Positions 29,693-38,789 of a stretch of 64,000 nucleotides of DNA are shown piece after piece. The notes beneath the pieces are model-generated. The model searched no databases. It saw nothing but the letters and a program-made list of their open reading frames with translations, and had not been told where the DNA came from. The first letter of the stretch is position 1; each line of letters starts with the position of its first letter. The DNA is from BOG-908 sp963751795 (GTDB lineage Bacteria > Pseudomonadota > Alphaproteobacteria > Acetobacterales > Acetobacteraceae), in NCBI GenBank assembly GCA_963751795.1, contig CAVVVI010000005.1:62001-126000 (forward strand). Direction: 5' to 3'. The translations under genes and the position numbers were made by a program.

Positions 29693-29934
29693 GTGGTCTC
29701 CTGATTGGGCACGGAGGTCTGCAGCGCCAGCGCATGGAGCACGCCGCCCATGCGGCCGCCCAGCGCCGAGAACACCATCTGGTGCTGCTGGATACGACTG
29801 CGGCCCCTGAAACTCTCGCTGACGATGCGCGCGGCGTAGTGGTCGCCGTCGCCGGCCAGGTCTTCAACGCTCACCTCCGCATCCGGCAAGGCAGTGCGGA
29901 TCAGCGTCTCGATTTCGGCAGCCAGCATCGCCAT
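29689..29934 (-). CDS. bolA: BolA family protein
   Basis: 81 residues with the BolA fold: GDGDHYAARIVSESFRGRSR, then HQMVFSALGGRMGGVLHALAL. The short form resembles the IbaG/BolA2-like members that partner with CGFS glutaredoxins in [2Fe-2S] transfer. It follows purL by 7 bp and overlaps grxD by four bases. The order purQ, purL, bolA, grxD is widespread in alphaproteobacteria. Confidence 0.94.
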   Translation of the reverse strand: MAMLAAEIETLIRTALPDAEVSVEDLAGDGDHYAARIVSESFRGRSRIQQHQMVFSALGGRMGGVLHALALQTSVPNQETT

Positions 29935-29941
29935 CGGGGCG

Positions 29942-32125
29942 TCAATCCTTCATCCAGGCCTGGAAGAACCGGTCATGCGCCGCGTGCAGCGCTTCAGCCG
30001 ATATGGTCACGCCGCCAGGCAGTGTCAAACCGTCACCACCGGCGCGGCCCAGCACGCGGGCTTCGATGCCGGCCGACTGCGCGTCCCGCAACAGGCTGGC
30101 CGGGTTGGCGGTGGCCAGCACGTAGCGCGCCTGGTCCTCGCCGAACCACCACGCATGGGCCGCCGGCGAGGAGGGCGGTGCCGCGAGCACAACGCCCACC
30201 GGGCCGGCCATGGCCATCTCGGCGAGCGCCACCAGCAGCCCGCCATCCGAGACGTCGTGGCAGGCAGCCACACCACCGCCGGTGATGGCCGCGCGCACGA
30301 AATCGCCCACCCGGCGCTCGGCAACCAGGTCCACCGGCGGCGGCGCGCCCGCCTCCTGCCCGGCCACCTCGCGCAGCCACAGCGACTGGCCGAGATGGCC
30401 AGCCGTGGTACCCAGCAGCACGAGTGTGTCGCCTTCGCCCAGCGCCAGGCCCATCGAGGCAGCGGCATCGTCGAGCAGGCCCAGGCCGCCGATCGCCGGC
30501 GTGGGCAGGATCGCGGTGCCCCGCGTCTCGTTATAGAGGCTTACATTGCCGCTCACGATCGGGAAGTCCAACGCGCGGCAGGCATCGCCCATACCCTGCA
30601 CGGCGGCCACGAACTGGCCCATCACCTCGGGCTTTTCCGGATTGCCGAAATTAAGATTGTCGGTGACGGCCAGCGGCCGGGCGCCGACGGCGGTGAGGTT
30701 GCGCCAGGCTTCGGCCACCGCCTGCGCGCCGCCCAGCCGCGGATCGGCGGCGCAGTAGCGCGGCGTGCAGTCGGTGGTCAGCGCCAGCGCCCGGCGGCTG
30801 CCTTCGATGCGCACCACGGCGGCATCGGCGGCACCCGGGCGGCGCACCGTCTGGCCGCCGATGGTGCTGTCGTACTGGTCGGTGATCCAGGCGCGGCTGC
30901 ACAGATCGGGGCAGGCGATCAGCGTCAGCAGCGCGGCCTCGATGCCCACCGGATCGGCCACCTCGCCCAGCGGCGCCGGTGCGGCGGGCTCGGTGTAGGG
31001 GCGGCGATAGGAGGGCGCCAGATCGGCGAGCGGCTCGAGCGGAATGTCGGCCTCGGTGCGGCCCTGATGGCGGATGACGATGCGGCCGGTGTCGGTCAGA
31101 TGGCCGATGACGGCGAAATCCAGCTCCCATTTCTCGAAGATCGCGCGCGCCATCTCCTGGCGGTCCGGGCGTAGCACCATGAGCATGCGCTCCTGGCTTT
31201 CGGACAGCATCATCTCGTAGGCCGTCATGCCGGCCTCGCGCTGCGGGCAGGCATCCAGGTCCAGCTCGATCCCCACGCCGCCCTTGCCCGCCATTTCGAC
31301 AGAGGAGCTGGTCAGCCCGGCCGCCCCCATATCCTGGATGGCCACGATGGCGTCGGTCGCCATCAGCTCCAGGCAGGCTTCGATCAGCAGCTTTTCGGTG
31401 AACGGATCGCCAACCTGCACGGTGGGCCGCTTGGCTTCGGCATCCGCGCCGAACTCGGCCGAAGCCATGGTGGCGCCGTGGATGCCGTCCCGCCCGGTGC
31501 GGCTGCCCACGTAGATCACCGGATTGCCCACGCCGGCCGCGGCGCTGAGAAAGATGCGGTCCTGCCGCGCGATGCCCACCGTCATGGCATTGACCAGCGG
31601 ATTGCCGTCATAGGCGGCGTGGAAGTTCACCTCGCCGCCCACCGTGGGCACGCCCACGCAATTGCCGTAGCCGCCGATGCCGCGCACCACGCCATCGACC
31701 ACGTGGCGCGTCACCGGGTTCTCCGGCCGCCCGAAGCGCAGCGCGTTGAGGTTGGCCACCGGCCGCGCCCCCATGGTGAACACGTCGCGCAGAATGCCGC
31801 CCACGCCGGTGGCCGCGCCCTGATAGGGCTCGATGAAGCTCGGGTGGTTGTGCGATTCCATCTTGAAGATCGCCGCCAGCCCGTCGCCGATATCGACCAC
31901 GCCGGCATTCTCGCCCGGCCCGTGGATCACCCAGGGCGCCTCGGTGGGCAGCTCGCGCAGCCACACGCGGCTGGATTTGTAGCTGCAATGCTCCGACCAC
32001 ATGACGGAGAAGATGCCGAGCTCGGTCAGCGTCGGCGTGCGGCCCATGATGGACAGCACGCGGCCGAACTCCTCGGCGTTGAGGCCGAAGGAGAGGGCCA
32101 GGGCCGCGTCCACGCGCGCGCTCAT
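29942..32125 (-). CDS. purL: phosphoribosylformylglycinamidine synthase subunit PurL
   Basis: The synthetase subunit of the multi-subunit FGAM synthase: FGAR + ATP + ammonia from PurQ gives FGAM in purine synthesis. 727 residues, the small PurL type that works with PurQ and PurS. Visible are MWSEHCSYKSSRVWLRELPT near residue 42, KMESHNHPSFIEPYQGAATG and DMGAAGLTSSSVEMAGKG. The start overlaps the purQ stop (ATGA). No purS lies upstream here, so it must be elsewhere. Confidence 0.97.
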   Translation of the reverse strand: MSARVDAALALSFGLNAEEFGRVLSIMGRTPTLTELGIFSVMWSEHCSYKSSRVWLRELPTEAPWVIHGPGENAGVVDIGDGLAAIFKMESHNHPSFIEPYQGAATGVGGILRDVFTMGARPVANLNALRFGRPENPVTRHVVDGVVRGIGGYGNCVGVPTVGGEVNFHAAYDGNPLVNAMTVGIARQDRIFLSAAAGVGNPVIYVGSRTGRDGIHGATMASAEFGADAEAKRPTVQVGDPFTEKLLIEACLELMATDAIVAIQDMGAAGLTSSSVEMAGKGGVGIELDLDACPQREAGMTAYEMMLSESQERMLMVLRPDRQEMARAIFEKWELDFAVIGHLTDTGRIVIRHQGRTEADIPLEPLADLAPSYRRPYTEPAAPAPLGEVADPVGIEAALLTLIACPDLCSRAWITDQYDSTIGGQTVRRPGAADAAVVRIEGSRRALALTTDCTPRYCAADPRLGGAQAVAEAWRNLTAVGARPLAVTDNLNFGNPEKPEVMGQFVAAVQGMGDACRALDFPIVSGNVSLYNETRGTAILPTPAIGGLGLLDDAAASMGLALGEGDTLVLLGTTAGHLGQSLWLREVAGQEAGAPPPVDLVAERRVGDFVRAAITGGGVAACHDVSDGGLLVALAEMAMAGPVGVVLAAPPSSPAAHAWWFGEDQARYVLATANPASLLRDAQSAGIEARVLGRAGGDGLTLPGGVTISAEALHAAHDRFFQAWMKD

Positions 32126-32814
32126 GCCGCCAGCGCCTCGACCATGCCGGCAAACAGCGGCCGGCCGTCGATGCCGCCCAGCAGCGGGTCCACCAGATCC
32201 TCAGGGTGCGGCATCAGCCCCAGCACGCGGAAATTCTCGCTGAAGACGCCGGCGATGGCACCCTGGCTGCCGTTCGGGTTGGCGGCCTCCGACAGGCTGC
32301 CATCGGCCGCCACGTAGCGGAACGCCACCCTGCCCTCGCCTTCCAGTGTCGCCAGCGTGGCCGGCTCGGCAAAGAAATTGCCGTCGCCATGCGCCATCGG
32401 GGCGCGGAACACCTGGCCCTGCGTGTAATGCCGGGTGAACGCAGTGTCGGCCCGTTCGACACGCAGGTGGCAGTCGCGGCTGATGAAGCGCAGCCCGGCA
32501 TTGCGCAGCAGCGCGCCGGGCAGCAGGCCGGCTTCGGTCAGGATCTGGAAGCCGTTGCAGATGCCCAGCACGTGGCCGCCGCGCGCGGCGAAGGCGCGCA
32601 GCGCCGGCATGATCGGGCTTTGCGCGGCCATGGCACCGCACCGCAGGTAGTCGCCATGGCTGAAGCCGCCGGGCAGCACGACCAGGTCGGCGTCGCCCAG
32701 CTCGGTTTCGCGATGCCACACCATCGCGGGCGCCCGGCCCACCGCCTGCTGCAGGGCGATCGCCACATCCCGCTCTCGATTGGTGCCGGGGAAGATGACG
32801 ATGGCGGTTTTCAA
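32122..32814 (-). CDS. purQ: phosphoribosylformylglycinamidine synthase subunit PurQ (glutaminase)
   Basis: A class I glutamine amidotransferase of 230 residues that feeds ammonia to PurL. It begins MKTAIVIFPGTNRERDVAIA. The nucleophile Cys lies in GHVLGICNGFQIL and the catalytic His/Glu pair in LMPHPEDLVDPLLGG. The four-base overlap with purL points to coupled translation and a matched stoichiometry. Upstream, after 75 bp, lies an unrelated GT90-like gene rather than purS. Confidence 0.97.
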   Translation of the reverse strand: MKTAIVIFPGTNRERDVAIALQQAVGRAPAMVWHRETELGDADLVVLPGGFSHGDYLRCGAMAAQSPIMPALRAFAARGGHVLGICNGFQILTEAGLLPGALLRNAGLRFISRDCHLRVERADTAFTRHYTQGQVFRAPMAHGDGNFFAEPATLATLEGEGRVAFRYVAADGSLSEAANPNGSQGAIAGVFSENFRVLGLMPHPEDLVDPLLGGIDGRPLFAGMVEALAA

Positions 32815-32889
32815 CGGCGCGGAACTCCTGGGGCTGGCCTGGCCATAGCACAGGGCGGCCGGAATGGCAGGCAGGCCGAACGCTGCGGG

Positions 32890-33963
32890 CTACAGCTTGG
32901 CGTGCAATGCAGCCAGCACGGTGCCCGCCGCCTGGGCCAGCTCCGCCTCGAAATCGATCCCGATCGCCCAGGCCCGGCCGCTGCGCGCGATCGCCTCGGC
33001 GCGCGCGGGATCGGCATCCAGCCAGGCGGCGCGCAGGGCGAGGTCGGAGAGGTCGGCCGCCACCGGCACGTAATGAGTCCAGGCGACCAGGCGCGTATCG
33101 ACCCAGCTGCGCCCGCCATCGGCCGCCGCCACGCGCAGCACCGCCGCACCGCTGAGCAGCAGCGCGAACAGGCCGGCCGAGCCGGGCGCGGGATCGAGCT
33201 CGAGCGTGTAGCGCCCGGCGGCGACCTGCGGTGCCGCCGCACCGGTGCCGAGGTCGAACAGGCCGGCCGCCTCGCCTACGGCGGCCACCAGCCGCGCGTG
33301 GTCGCGGGCATTGCCGCGCCAGGCCACCACCGCCGGCAGCGCCGCCCAATCCGGGTCGGGCGCCTGCTGACGCAGCCGGGCATGGCCGCGGCCGCTGAGA
33401 AAATCGGTCTCCGGCAGCAGCCACGCCGACGGCTGCGTGGCCGAGAACGTCAATCCCGGCTGCCGTTGGCGGCTGCCCAGGTTCAGCCGGCACGCGCCAC
33501 CCTGGCCGGGGCCCGCCATCGCGCCGGCCGCAGCGAATACCGGCAGGACGGAGAGCCAGCGATTGACCAGGAACGGCAGGTGTGGCGAGGCATGGCCGGC
33601 GCGCGACAGCTCGAAGGCGAAGCTGCCGCCGGGCGCCATCGTGCAGCCCATGACGTCGATCGGATCGGCATCCCCGCCCAGCGCCAGGCCGGCGCGCAGG
33701 CCGGGAAGCGCGTGGGCCAGCAGCGGGCCCACATCCTCCCACGCGCCGGCAGCCACGCAGGCCAGCACGCGCCGGCGCAGCTCGGCGCCCGGCTGGCTGG
33801 CCGGCGCCGCCTGCGCCAGCGCCCGGCGTACGGTGAACCGCGCTCCCGCCTCACCCCGCGCCGCTTCCAGCAGCCCGCGCGCCAGCCCGGCCGTCACCGG
33901 ATCGGGGTCGCCCGCCTCGGCCGCGGCCTGTTCCAGCACGCCCGCCGCCAGGTTCAACGCCAC
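32890..33963 (-). CDS. GT90 (CAP10/KDELC)-like glycosyltransferase
   Basis: 357 residues. The N-terminal 100 residues look like an alanine-rich helical region. The C-terminal half matches the CAP10/lipopolysaccharide-modifying pattern: GRYTLELDPAPGSAGLFALLLSG, then WTHYVPVAADLSDL and AEAIARSGRAWA, the segment that in GT90 proteins follows the donor site. Members transfer xylose or glucose to glycans. The start is a GTG with GAGGG upstream. The middle part is more divergent than usual, so family assignment rests mainly on the C-terminus. It is co-directional with purQ but separated by 75 bp. Confidence 0.7.
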   Translation of the reverse strand: MALNLAAGVLEQAAAEAGDPDPVTAGLARGLLEAARGEAGARFTVRRALAQAAPASQPGAELRRRVLACVAAGAWEDVGPLLAHALPGLRAGLALGGDADPIDVMGCTMAPGGSFAFELSRAGHASPHLPFLVNRWLSVLPVFAAAGAMAGPGQGGACRLNLGSRQRQPGLTFSATQPSAWLLPETDFLSGRGHARLRQQAPDPDWAALPAVVAWRGNARDHARLVAAVGEAAGLFDLGTGAAAPQVAAGRYTLELDPAPGSAGLFALLLSGAAVLRVAAADGGRSWVDTRLVAWTHYVPVAADLSDLALRAAWLDADPARAEAIARSGRAWAIGIDFEAELAQAAGTVLAALHAKL

Positions 33964-33992
33964 GCTCGCACCCTCTCGCCCATCGCGCCGCC

Positions 33993-34634
33993 CTACAGCA
34001 GGCCGGAGGCCAGATTGACCGTCAGCGCGATGATGACGGTGTTGAACAGGAAGCCCATCAGCCCGTGCAGGGTGGCCAGGCGGCGCAGCTTGCGGCTGGT
34101 GATCTGCACGTCGGAAACCTGGAACGTCATACCGAGCACCACCGAAAAGTATAGGAAATCCCAGTAATCCGGATGCGCCTCGCTGGGGAATTCCAGGCCG
34201 CCCTCCACGGCGTCGCCCGGCGCGGCGCTGTAGTATTCATGCGCGTAGCGCAGCGCGAACACCGCCTGTGCCATCAGCCACGACAGCACCAGGGTCGCTG
34301 CCACCAGCGCCACCTTCAGGCCCTTGCCGTTGGCCGCAGCCTTCATGCTGCCGAACTCGCCCAATATCGCGGCGAAGCTGACGAGGATGCCGGCCAGCAC
34401 CAGGAAGAACAGCGTCCACTCGCCATCCTCCTGCGCCAGCGCGTTGGCCCGCATGCGGGTTGGCGGCGAGGTGAGGAACAGCTCGGCCATCATGGCGAGG
34501 TAGGAGGCCGAAGCGATGTCCCACGCCGCAATGCCGCGCGGCCGGTCGGGCCAGTGCTGCGGCAGGATCAGCAGCATGGCCACCCCGATCAGAATCGCAG
34601 TGAACAGCCTGGCGTGACCGGTGAGGAGTCGCAT
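33993..34634 (-). CDS. DUF1345 family membrane protein
   Basis: 213 residues with five predicted helices. The family ending YFSVVLGMTFQVSDVQITSR, then RRLATLHGLMGFLFNTVIIAL, and a charged loop with AQEDGEW after the second helix identify DUF1345. Function unknown. The ATG at 34634 gives the usual MRLLTGHARLFTAILIG start. It is divergent from bioF with about 158 bp between them. Confidence 0.9.
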   Translation of the reverse strand: MRLLTGHARLFTAILIGVAMLLILPQHWPDRPRGIAAWDIASASYLAMMAELFLTSPPTRMRANALAQEDGEWTLFFLVLAGILVSFAAILGEFGSMKAAANGKGLKVALVAATLVLSWLMAQAVFALRYAHEYYSAAPGDAVEGGLEFPSEAHPDYWDFLYFSVVLGMTFQVSDVQITSRKLRRLATLHGLMGFLFNTVIIALTVNLASGLL

Positions 34635-34792
34635 GGCGCCGGCATACACCGCGGCGGCCCCGCGCGAAGCCTGGTTTTTTCCGCCGGCGCGATGCAGCGC
34701 CGCGGAAGGGCCGCCGCGGGGCCGGCCGCCGCACCCCATCCTCGCCCGCAACCGGCGCTTGACTCGCCCCCGCCCGTCGCCGACCAACAGGC

Positions 34793-35947
34793 ATGTCCCG
34801 CTTCGACGCAGCCTTCACCGAAGCTCTCGACGGCCTGGCCGCGCGCGGCATGCGGCGGTCGCTGCTTCCGGCGCCCGGCGGCCTGCTCAACGTCTCCAGC
34901 AACGACTATCTCGGCCTGGCGCAGCACCCCCTGTTGCTCGAGCGCGCGGGCGCCTGGCTGGCCGCCAATGGCGCCGGTGCCGGGGCCTCCCGCCTCGTTA
35001 CCGGCACGCTGGCGCTGCACCAGCAGGTGGAATCCAGGCTGGCGGCGCTGAAGGGCACGCAGGCGGCGCTGCTGTTCGCCTCCGGCTGGCAGGCCAACAC
35101 CTCCGTGCTGGCCGCCCTGCTGCGCCTGCCCGGGCCGGAACCGCTGGTGTTCTGCGATGCGCTAAACCACGCCAGCCTGCACTACGGCTGCCGCGCCGCC
35201 GGGCGCAGCCAGATCGTGTTCCGCCACAACGACATGGCGCATCTGGCCCAATTGCTGGCCGCCAGCGCCGCCCGGCCGGCGCGCCGCTTCATCGTTACCG
35301 AAAGCGTGTTCTCGATGGATGGCGACCAGGCCGACCTGCCGGCGCTGCGCGCGCTGGCCGACCGCCACGGCGCGTTCCTCTACCTCGACGAAGCGCACGC
35401 GACCGGCGTGCTGGGCCCGCGCGGCATGGGGCTGGCCGGCAGTGTGCCGGGCGGTGTGGACCTGGCCATGGGCACGTTCAGCAAGGCGCTCGGCGGCTTC
35501 GGCGCCTATGTCGCCGGCAGCCGGGCGCTGTGCGACTGGCTGGTCAACCGCGCTTCCGGCTTCATCCACACCACCGCGCTGCCGCCCGCCGTGCTGGGTG
35601 CCATTGACGCCGCACTCGAACTGGTGCCGGGCATGGAGGCCGAACGCGCGCGGCTGGCCGGCTACGCCACGCGGCTGCGCGCGGCGCTGGCGGGGCTCGG
35701 CCTCTGGTACGGGCCCTCCACCACCCAGATCGTGCCGGCCATCGTCGGCGAGGCCGCGGCCGCCATGGCGCTGGCCGAACGGCTGCGCGCGCACGGCGTG
35801 CTGGCCGTGGCGATCCGCCCGCCCACGGTGCCCGAGGGCACCAGCCGGCTGCGCCTGGCGCTGTCGGCGACGCTCACCGACGCGGACATGGACCATTTGA
35901 CCGGCGCGCTGGCCGCAAGCTGGCCGCCCCAGGCCAAGGCCGCCTGA
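34793..35947 (+). CDS. bioF: 8-amino-7-oxononanoate synthase
   Basis: BioF joins pimeloyl-thioester and alanine with loss of CO2, a PLP-dependent step of biotin synthesis. 384 residues, the normal length. Motifs are VSSNDYLGLAQHP, LLFASGWQANTSVL, FLYLDEAHATGVLG and the PLP lysine K231 in GTFSKALGGFG. It heads a forward-strand set bioF-bioD-GT2-lipoprotein with gaps of a few bases. I found no BioR-type operator in front of it. Confidence 0.97.
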   Translation: MSRFDAAFTEALDGLAARGMRRSLLPAPGGLLNVSSNDYLGLAQHPLLLERAGAWLAANGAGAGASRLVTGTLALHQQVESRLAALKGTQAALLFASGWQANTSVLAALLRLPGPEPLVFCDALNHASLHYGCRAAGRSQIVFRHNDMAHLAQLLAASAARPARRFIVTESVFSMDGDQADLPALRALADRHGAFLYLDEAHATGVLGPRGMGLAGSVPGGVDLAMGTFSKALGGFGAYVAGSRALCDWLVNRASGFIHTTALPPAVLGAIDAALELVPGMEAERARLAGYATRLRAALAGLGLWYGPSTTQIVPAIVGEAAAAMALAERLRAHGVLAVAIRPPTVPEGTSRLRLALSATLTDADMDHLTGALAASWPPQAKAA

Positions 35948-35952
35948 GCGCC

Positions 35953-36603
35953 ATGCGGGCGGGCGTGTTCGTCACCGGCACCGACACCGGCATCGGCAAA
36001 ACCTTCGTTGCCGCCTGCCTGGTGCGGCACTGGACGGCCGATTACTGGAAACCGGCGCAGACCGGCCTGGCCACCGAAATTGCCGACAGCCTCACCGTGG
36101 CCCGGCTCGCCGCCGCGGCGCCGGCCCGCATCCATGCCCCGCGCTTCAATTTGCAGGCGCCGCTGGCGCCCGAGGCGGCCGCGCGTGCGGAGGGCGTCAC
36201 GATCGCGCTCGGCATGTTCGACCTGCCGGCGGGCACCGCGCCGCTGGTGGTGGAAGGCGCCGGCGGCGTTCTGGTGCCGCTGGGCGGCCGCGCCACCATG
36301 GCCGATCTGATGGCGCGGCTCGGCCTGCCGGCGCTGCTGGTTGCCCGCACGGCGCTGGGCACCATCAACCACACGCTGCTTTCGCTCGAAGCGCTGCGCA
36401 GCCGCGGCGTGGCGGTTGGTGGCGTGGTGATGGTGGGCGATGGCGGGCACGACAACGCAGCTTCCATCGCGCAGCATGGCGGTGCGCGCGTGCTCGCCAT
36501 CCTGCCGACCCTGCCCGCCGTCACGCCCGAGGCGGTGGCCGCGGCCGCCGCCGCCCTGCCCACCTGGCCGGCGTTTTGTGCGCTGGCAGGGCTGGCGCCA
36601 TGA
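35953..36603 (+). CDS. bioD: dethiobiotin synthetase
   Basis: BioD closes the ureido ring of dethiobiotin from DAPA, CO2 and ATP. 216 residues. The P-loop GTDTGIGKT (9-17), YWKPAQTG and the GAGGVLVPLG patch are the family's signature. It begins 5 bp after bioF and its stop overlaps the start of the next gene (ATGA), so the GT2 protein downstream is coupled to it. Confidence 0.96.
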   Translation: MRAGVFVTGTDTGIGKTFVAACLVRHWTADYWKPAQTGLATEIADSLTVARLAAAAPARIHAPRFNLQAPLAPEAAARAEGVTIALGMFDLPAGTAPLVVEGAGGVLVPLGGRATMADLMARLGLPALLVARTALGTINHTLLSLEALRSRGVAVGGVVMVGDGGHDNAASIAQHGGARVLAILPTLPAVTPEAVAAAAAALPTWPAFCALAGLAP

Positions 36604-38060
36604 CCGATCAGGATGTGATCGAGCTCTATCGCACCCTGCTGGCGCGCGCACCGGAGAACGGGGACACCATCGCCGCCTTCAAAGCCTGCTACGGCACGGT
36701 CGAGCGCGGCCGCCGCGCGATCCTCACCTCGCAGGAGTTCCGCGACCACTACGCGCTCTGCACCGGGCGCGTACTCGACGGGGGCGAGCACGTCGCCGCC
36801 TCGCTGGCTTTGGCGCTGCTGGCCGGACCGTCTGCCGGCGCCAAGCCCGCCGAGCCGCCTGCCGACCCGGCCCGTGCCGCCGCCATCAGCCGGTTCTTCG
36901 AGACGCTGCAGCGCGCCATCTGCGCCGTGGCGGTCGGCAGCCCGGCCGGCCTACGCCTGGACGATCTGGCGCCGTTTGGCGGGCCGGAATCCGCCCTGCT
37001 GCACGTGGTGCCCGGTGCCGCACCGGCGCTCACGCTCGCTCAGCTTGCCGACGGCACCTCGGTGTTCCACCTCGATCGCACGCCGCACGAAGTCGCCGCC
37101 CTGCTCGGCGCCACCGGCCGGGTGATCGACGCGCTGTACCTGCTCGACGCCACCGCGGGCGCGCACTGGGTGGATGCGCTGCGCGGCCATTTCGCACCGC
37201 AAACCTTGCTGGTGATCGGCCCGTCGCAACCCGGCTTCGATCCGCCGTCGCTGGTCGCCACCATCCGCGCGGCCCACCACACCGAGCCCCCGCTGCTTCT
37301 GGGCGGGCTCACCCTGCTGCAGGTGGGCGGCTGGATGCTGCCCGTCACCTATGCCGCGCCGGCAGCACCGCCGCCCCCGCCGGTGCGCGGCGCCTACCCG
37401 GCTTTGGCCATCGCCACCATCGTGCGCAACGAGGCGGTGTGCGTGGCCAACATGCTGGCCAGCGTGCAGCCGGTGGCGAGCTTCTACGCCGTGCTCGACA
37501 CCGGTTCGCTGGACGCCACGCCCGCCATCGCCCAGGATTTCCTGGCCACGTGCGGCGTGCCGTCCGCCTTCGCCCAGCGCGACCACACCACCTTCGACGA
37601 CGACTTCGCCGCCATGCGCAATGCGGCACTGGCCATGGTGCCCGACTGGATCGCCTGGGTGCTGATGCTGGATGCCGACGAGGAGCTGGTGGCCGAGGAC
37701 TGGACCGGCCTGCTGACGCTGATCGCCGAGGCCGGCGCCGACGGCACCGACGCCTTCGCCCTGCCGCGCTACAATTTCGCCGGCGCCGACAAGAGCGGCG
37801 GCATGCTCATCTACCCCGACCGCCAGGTGCGCCTGCTGCGCCACACGCCCGAGCGCCGCGTGCGCTACGCCGGCGCGGTGCACGAGACGGTGGCCGGCAC
37901 CGCGCATGCCGGGCTGATGCTGGACGCCAGCGCCATCGGGTTGGGCCGTGGCGGGCCGCACATCCACCATCTGGTGCGGCGGTTCCGCACGCCGGAGGAG
38001 GAGGAGCGCAAGCAGGCGTTCTACCGCGCGATTGCGTCGCGGCGGGCGGGCGGGCAGTAG
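36600..38060 (+). CDS. GT2-type glycosyltransferase with N-terminal DUF4214-like module
   Basis: 486 residues. The first 60 resemble the short DUF4214-like module seen at the front of many surface glycosyltransferases (LYRTLLARAPENGD, RAILTSQEFRDHY). The middle is not recognised. From about 265 there is a GT2/TPR-glycosyltransferase-like domain: IATIVRNEAVCVANMLASV, VLDTGSLDATP, then VLMLDADEEL (the metal-binding DxD equivalent) and YAGAVHETV. No signal peptide, so cytoplasmic. ATGA overlap with bioD makes co-expression with biotin genes likely, which is unexpected. Acceptor unknown. Confidence 0.82.
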   Translation: MTDQDVIELYRTLLARAPENGDTIAAFKACYGTVERGRRAILTSQEFRDHYALCTGRVLDGGEHVAASLALALLAGPSAGAKPAEPPADPARAAAISRFFETLQRAICAVAVGSPAGLRLDDLAPFGGPESALLHVVPGAAPALTLAQLADGTSVFHLDRTPHEVAALLGATGRVIDALYLLDATAGAHWVDALRGHFAPQTLLVIGPSQPGFDPPSLVATIRAAHHTEPPLLLGGLTLLQVGGWMLPVTYAAPAAPPPPPVRGAYPALAIATIVRNEAVCVANMLASVQPVASFYAVLDTGSLDATPAIAQDFLATCGVPSAFAQRDHTTFDDDFAAMRNAALAMVPDWIAWVLMLDADEELVAEDWTGLLTLIAEAGADGTDAFALPRYNFAGADKSGGMLIYPDRQVRLLRHTPERRVRYAGAVHETVAGTAHAGLMLDASAIGLGRGGPHIHHLVRRFRTPEEEERKQAFYRAIASRRAGGQ

Positions 38061-38104
38061 TGCCCCGGGCGCAGCGCCGGCCTGCCGCCCCGATGAGGAC
38101 CTCG

Positions 38105-38770
38105 ATGAAACTGCGCGCCACCGCCCCCCTGCTCGCCTTGGCCATCCTCTCCGGCTGCGGGCCGGCGGCCAAGAAGCCGTCCGATGCCGACATCGCCGCC
38201 TATCTGGCGCAATCCGAGCCGGACTACCTGCAGGTCAGCGGCGTGGCGCCCAGCTTCGAGGCCGTCAGCACGATGGGCACCAGCAGCCTGCCGCCCGGCT
38301 CATGGAAGGTGACGGTGCGGTTCAACCTGCATGCCACGCAGGATCTCTATGCGCCGCAGGCCGGGGCGCGCGAGGCGCGTGCCGCCTTCGACCACCCTGT
38401 TGCTGCCTTCGAGATGATGCGCGTGGCGCGCATCGCCGCGGCCGAACGCGCCGCCACCCAGCTCGGCCTGATGCGCAAGGGCGATCCGGCGCCCGAGCCG
38501 GCGGTGCCGGTGGCGGTGCGCACGCACGACAAGCAGGATCTGAGCGACAGCGTCGTGCTGCTGGCCCAGCCCGATGGCGCGCACTGGAAATTCGCCCAGA
38601 CCGGCCCGCAATCGCTCAGCGACGAGGCGATCGGCGTGCGCCTGGCCGATCTGCGCGCGAGCAATCCGCATACGGTGTTCGTGGTGGCCGGCTCGGATGA
38701 GGACCGCACCTACCGCGAGCGCGAGGAGCGATTCCTTGCCGCCCTGGCGCAGGCATCCGCCAAGCCCTGA
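38105..38770 (+). CDS. predicted lipoprotein of unknown function
   Basis: 221 residues. The signal ends in a clear lipobox, LSGC with the lipidated Cys at 18, so the protein is anchored in a membrane, facing the periplasm. The mature part has VTVRFNLHATQDLYAP, a helical stretch, and a repeated charged tail DRTYREREERFLAAL. I do not recognise the family. AGGA lies before the ATG at 38105; an in-frame ATG at 38093 would spoil the signal peptide only slightly. It lies 44 bp after the GT2 gene, so it may end the biotin transcript. Confidence 0.8.
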   Translation: MKLRATAPLLALAILSGCGPAAKKPSDADIAAYLAQSEPDYLQVSGVAPSFEAVSTMGTSSLPPGSWKVTVRFNLHATQDLYAPQAGAREARAAFDHPVAAFEMMRVARIAAAERAATQLGLMRKGDPAPEPAVPVAVRTHDKQDLSDSVVLLAQPDGAHWKFAQTGPQSLSDEAIGVRLADLRASNPHTVFVVAGSDEDRTYREREERFLAALAQASAKP

Positions 38771-38789
38771 GGGCGGCTGCCGGCCTGCG

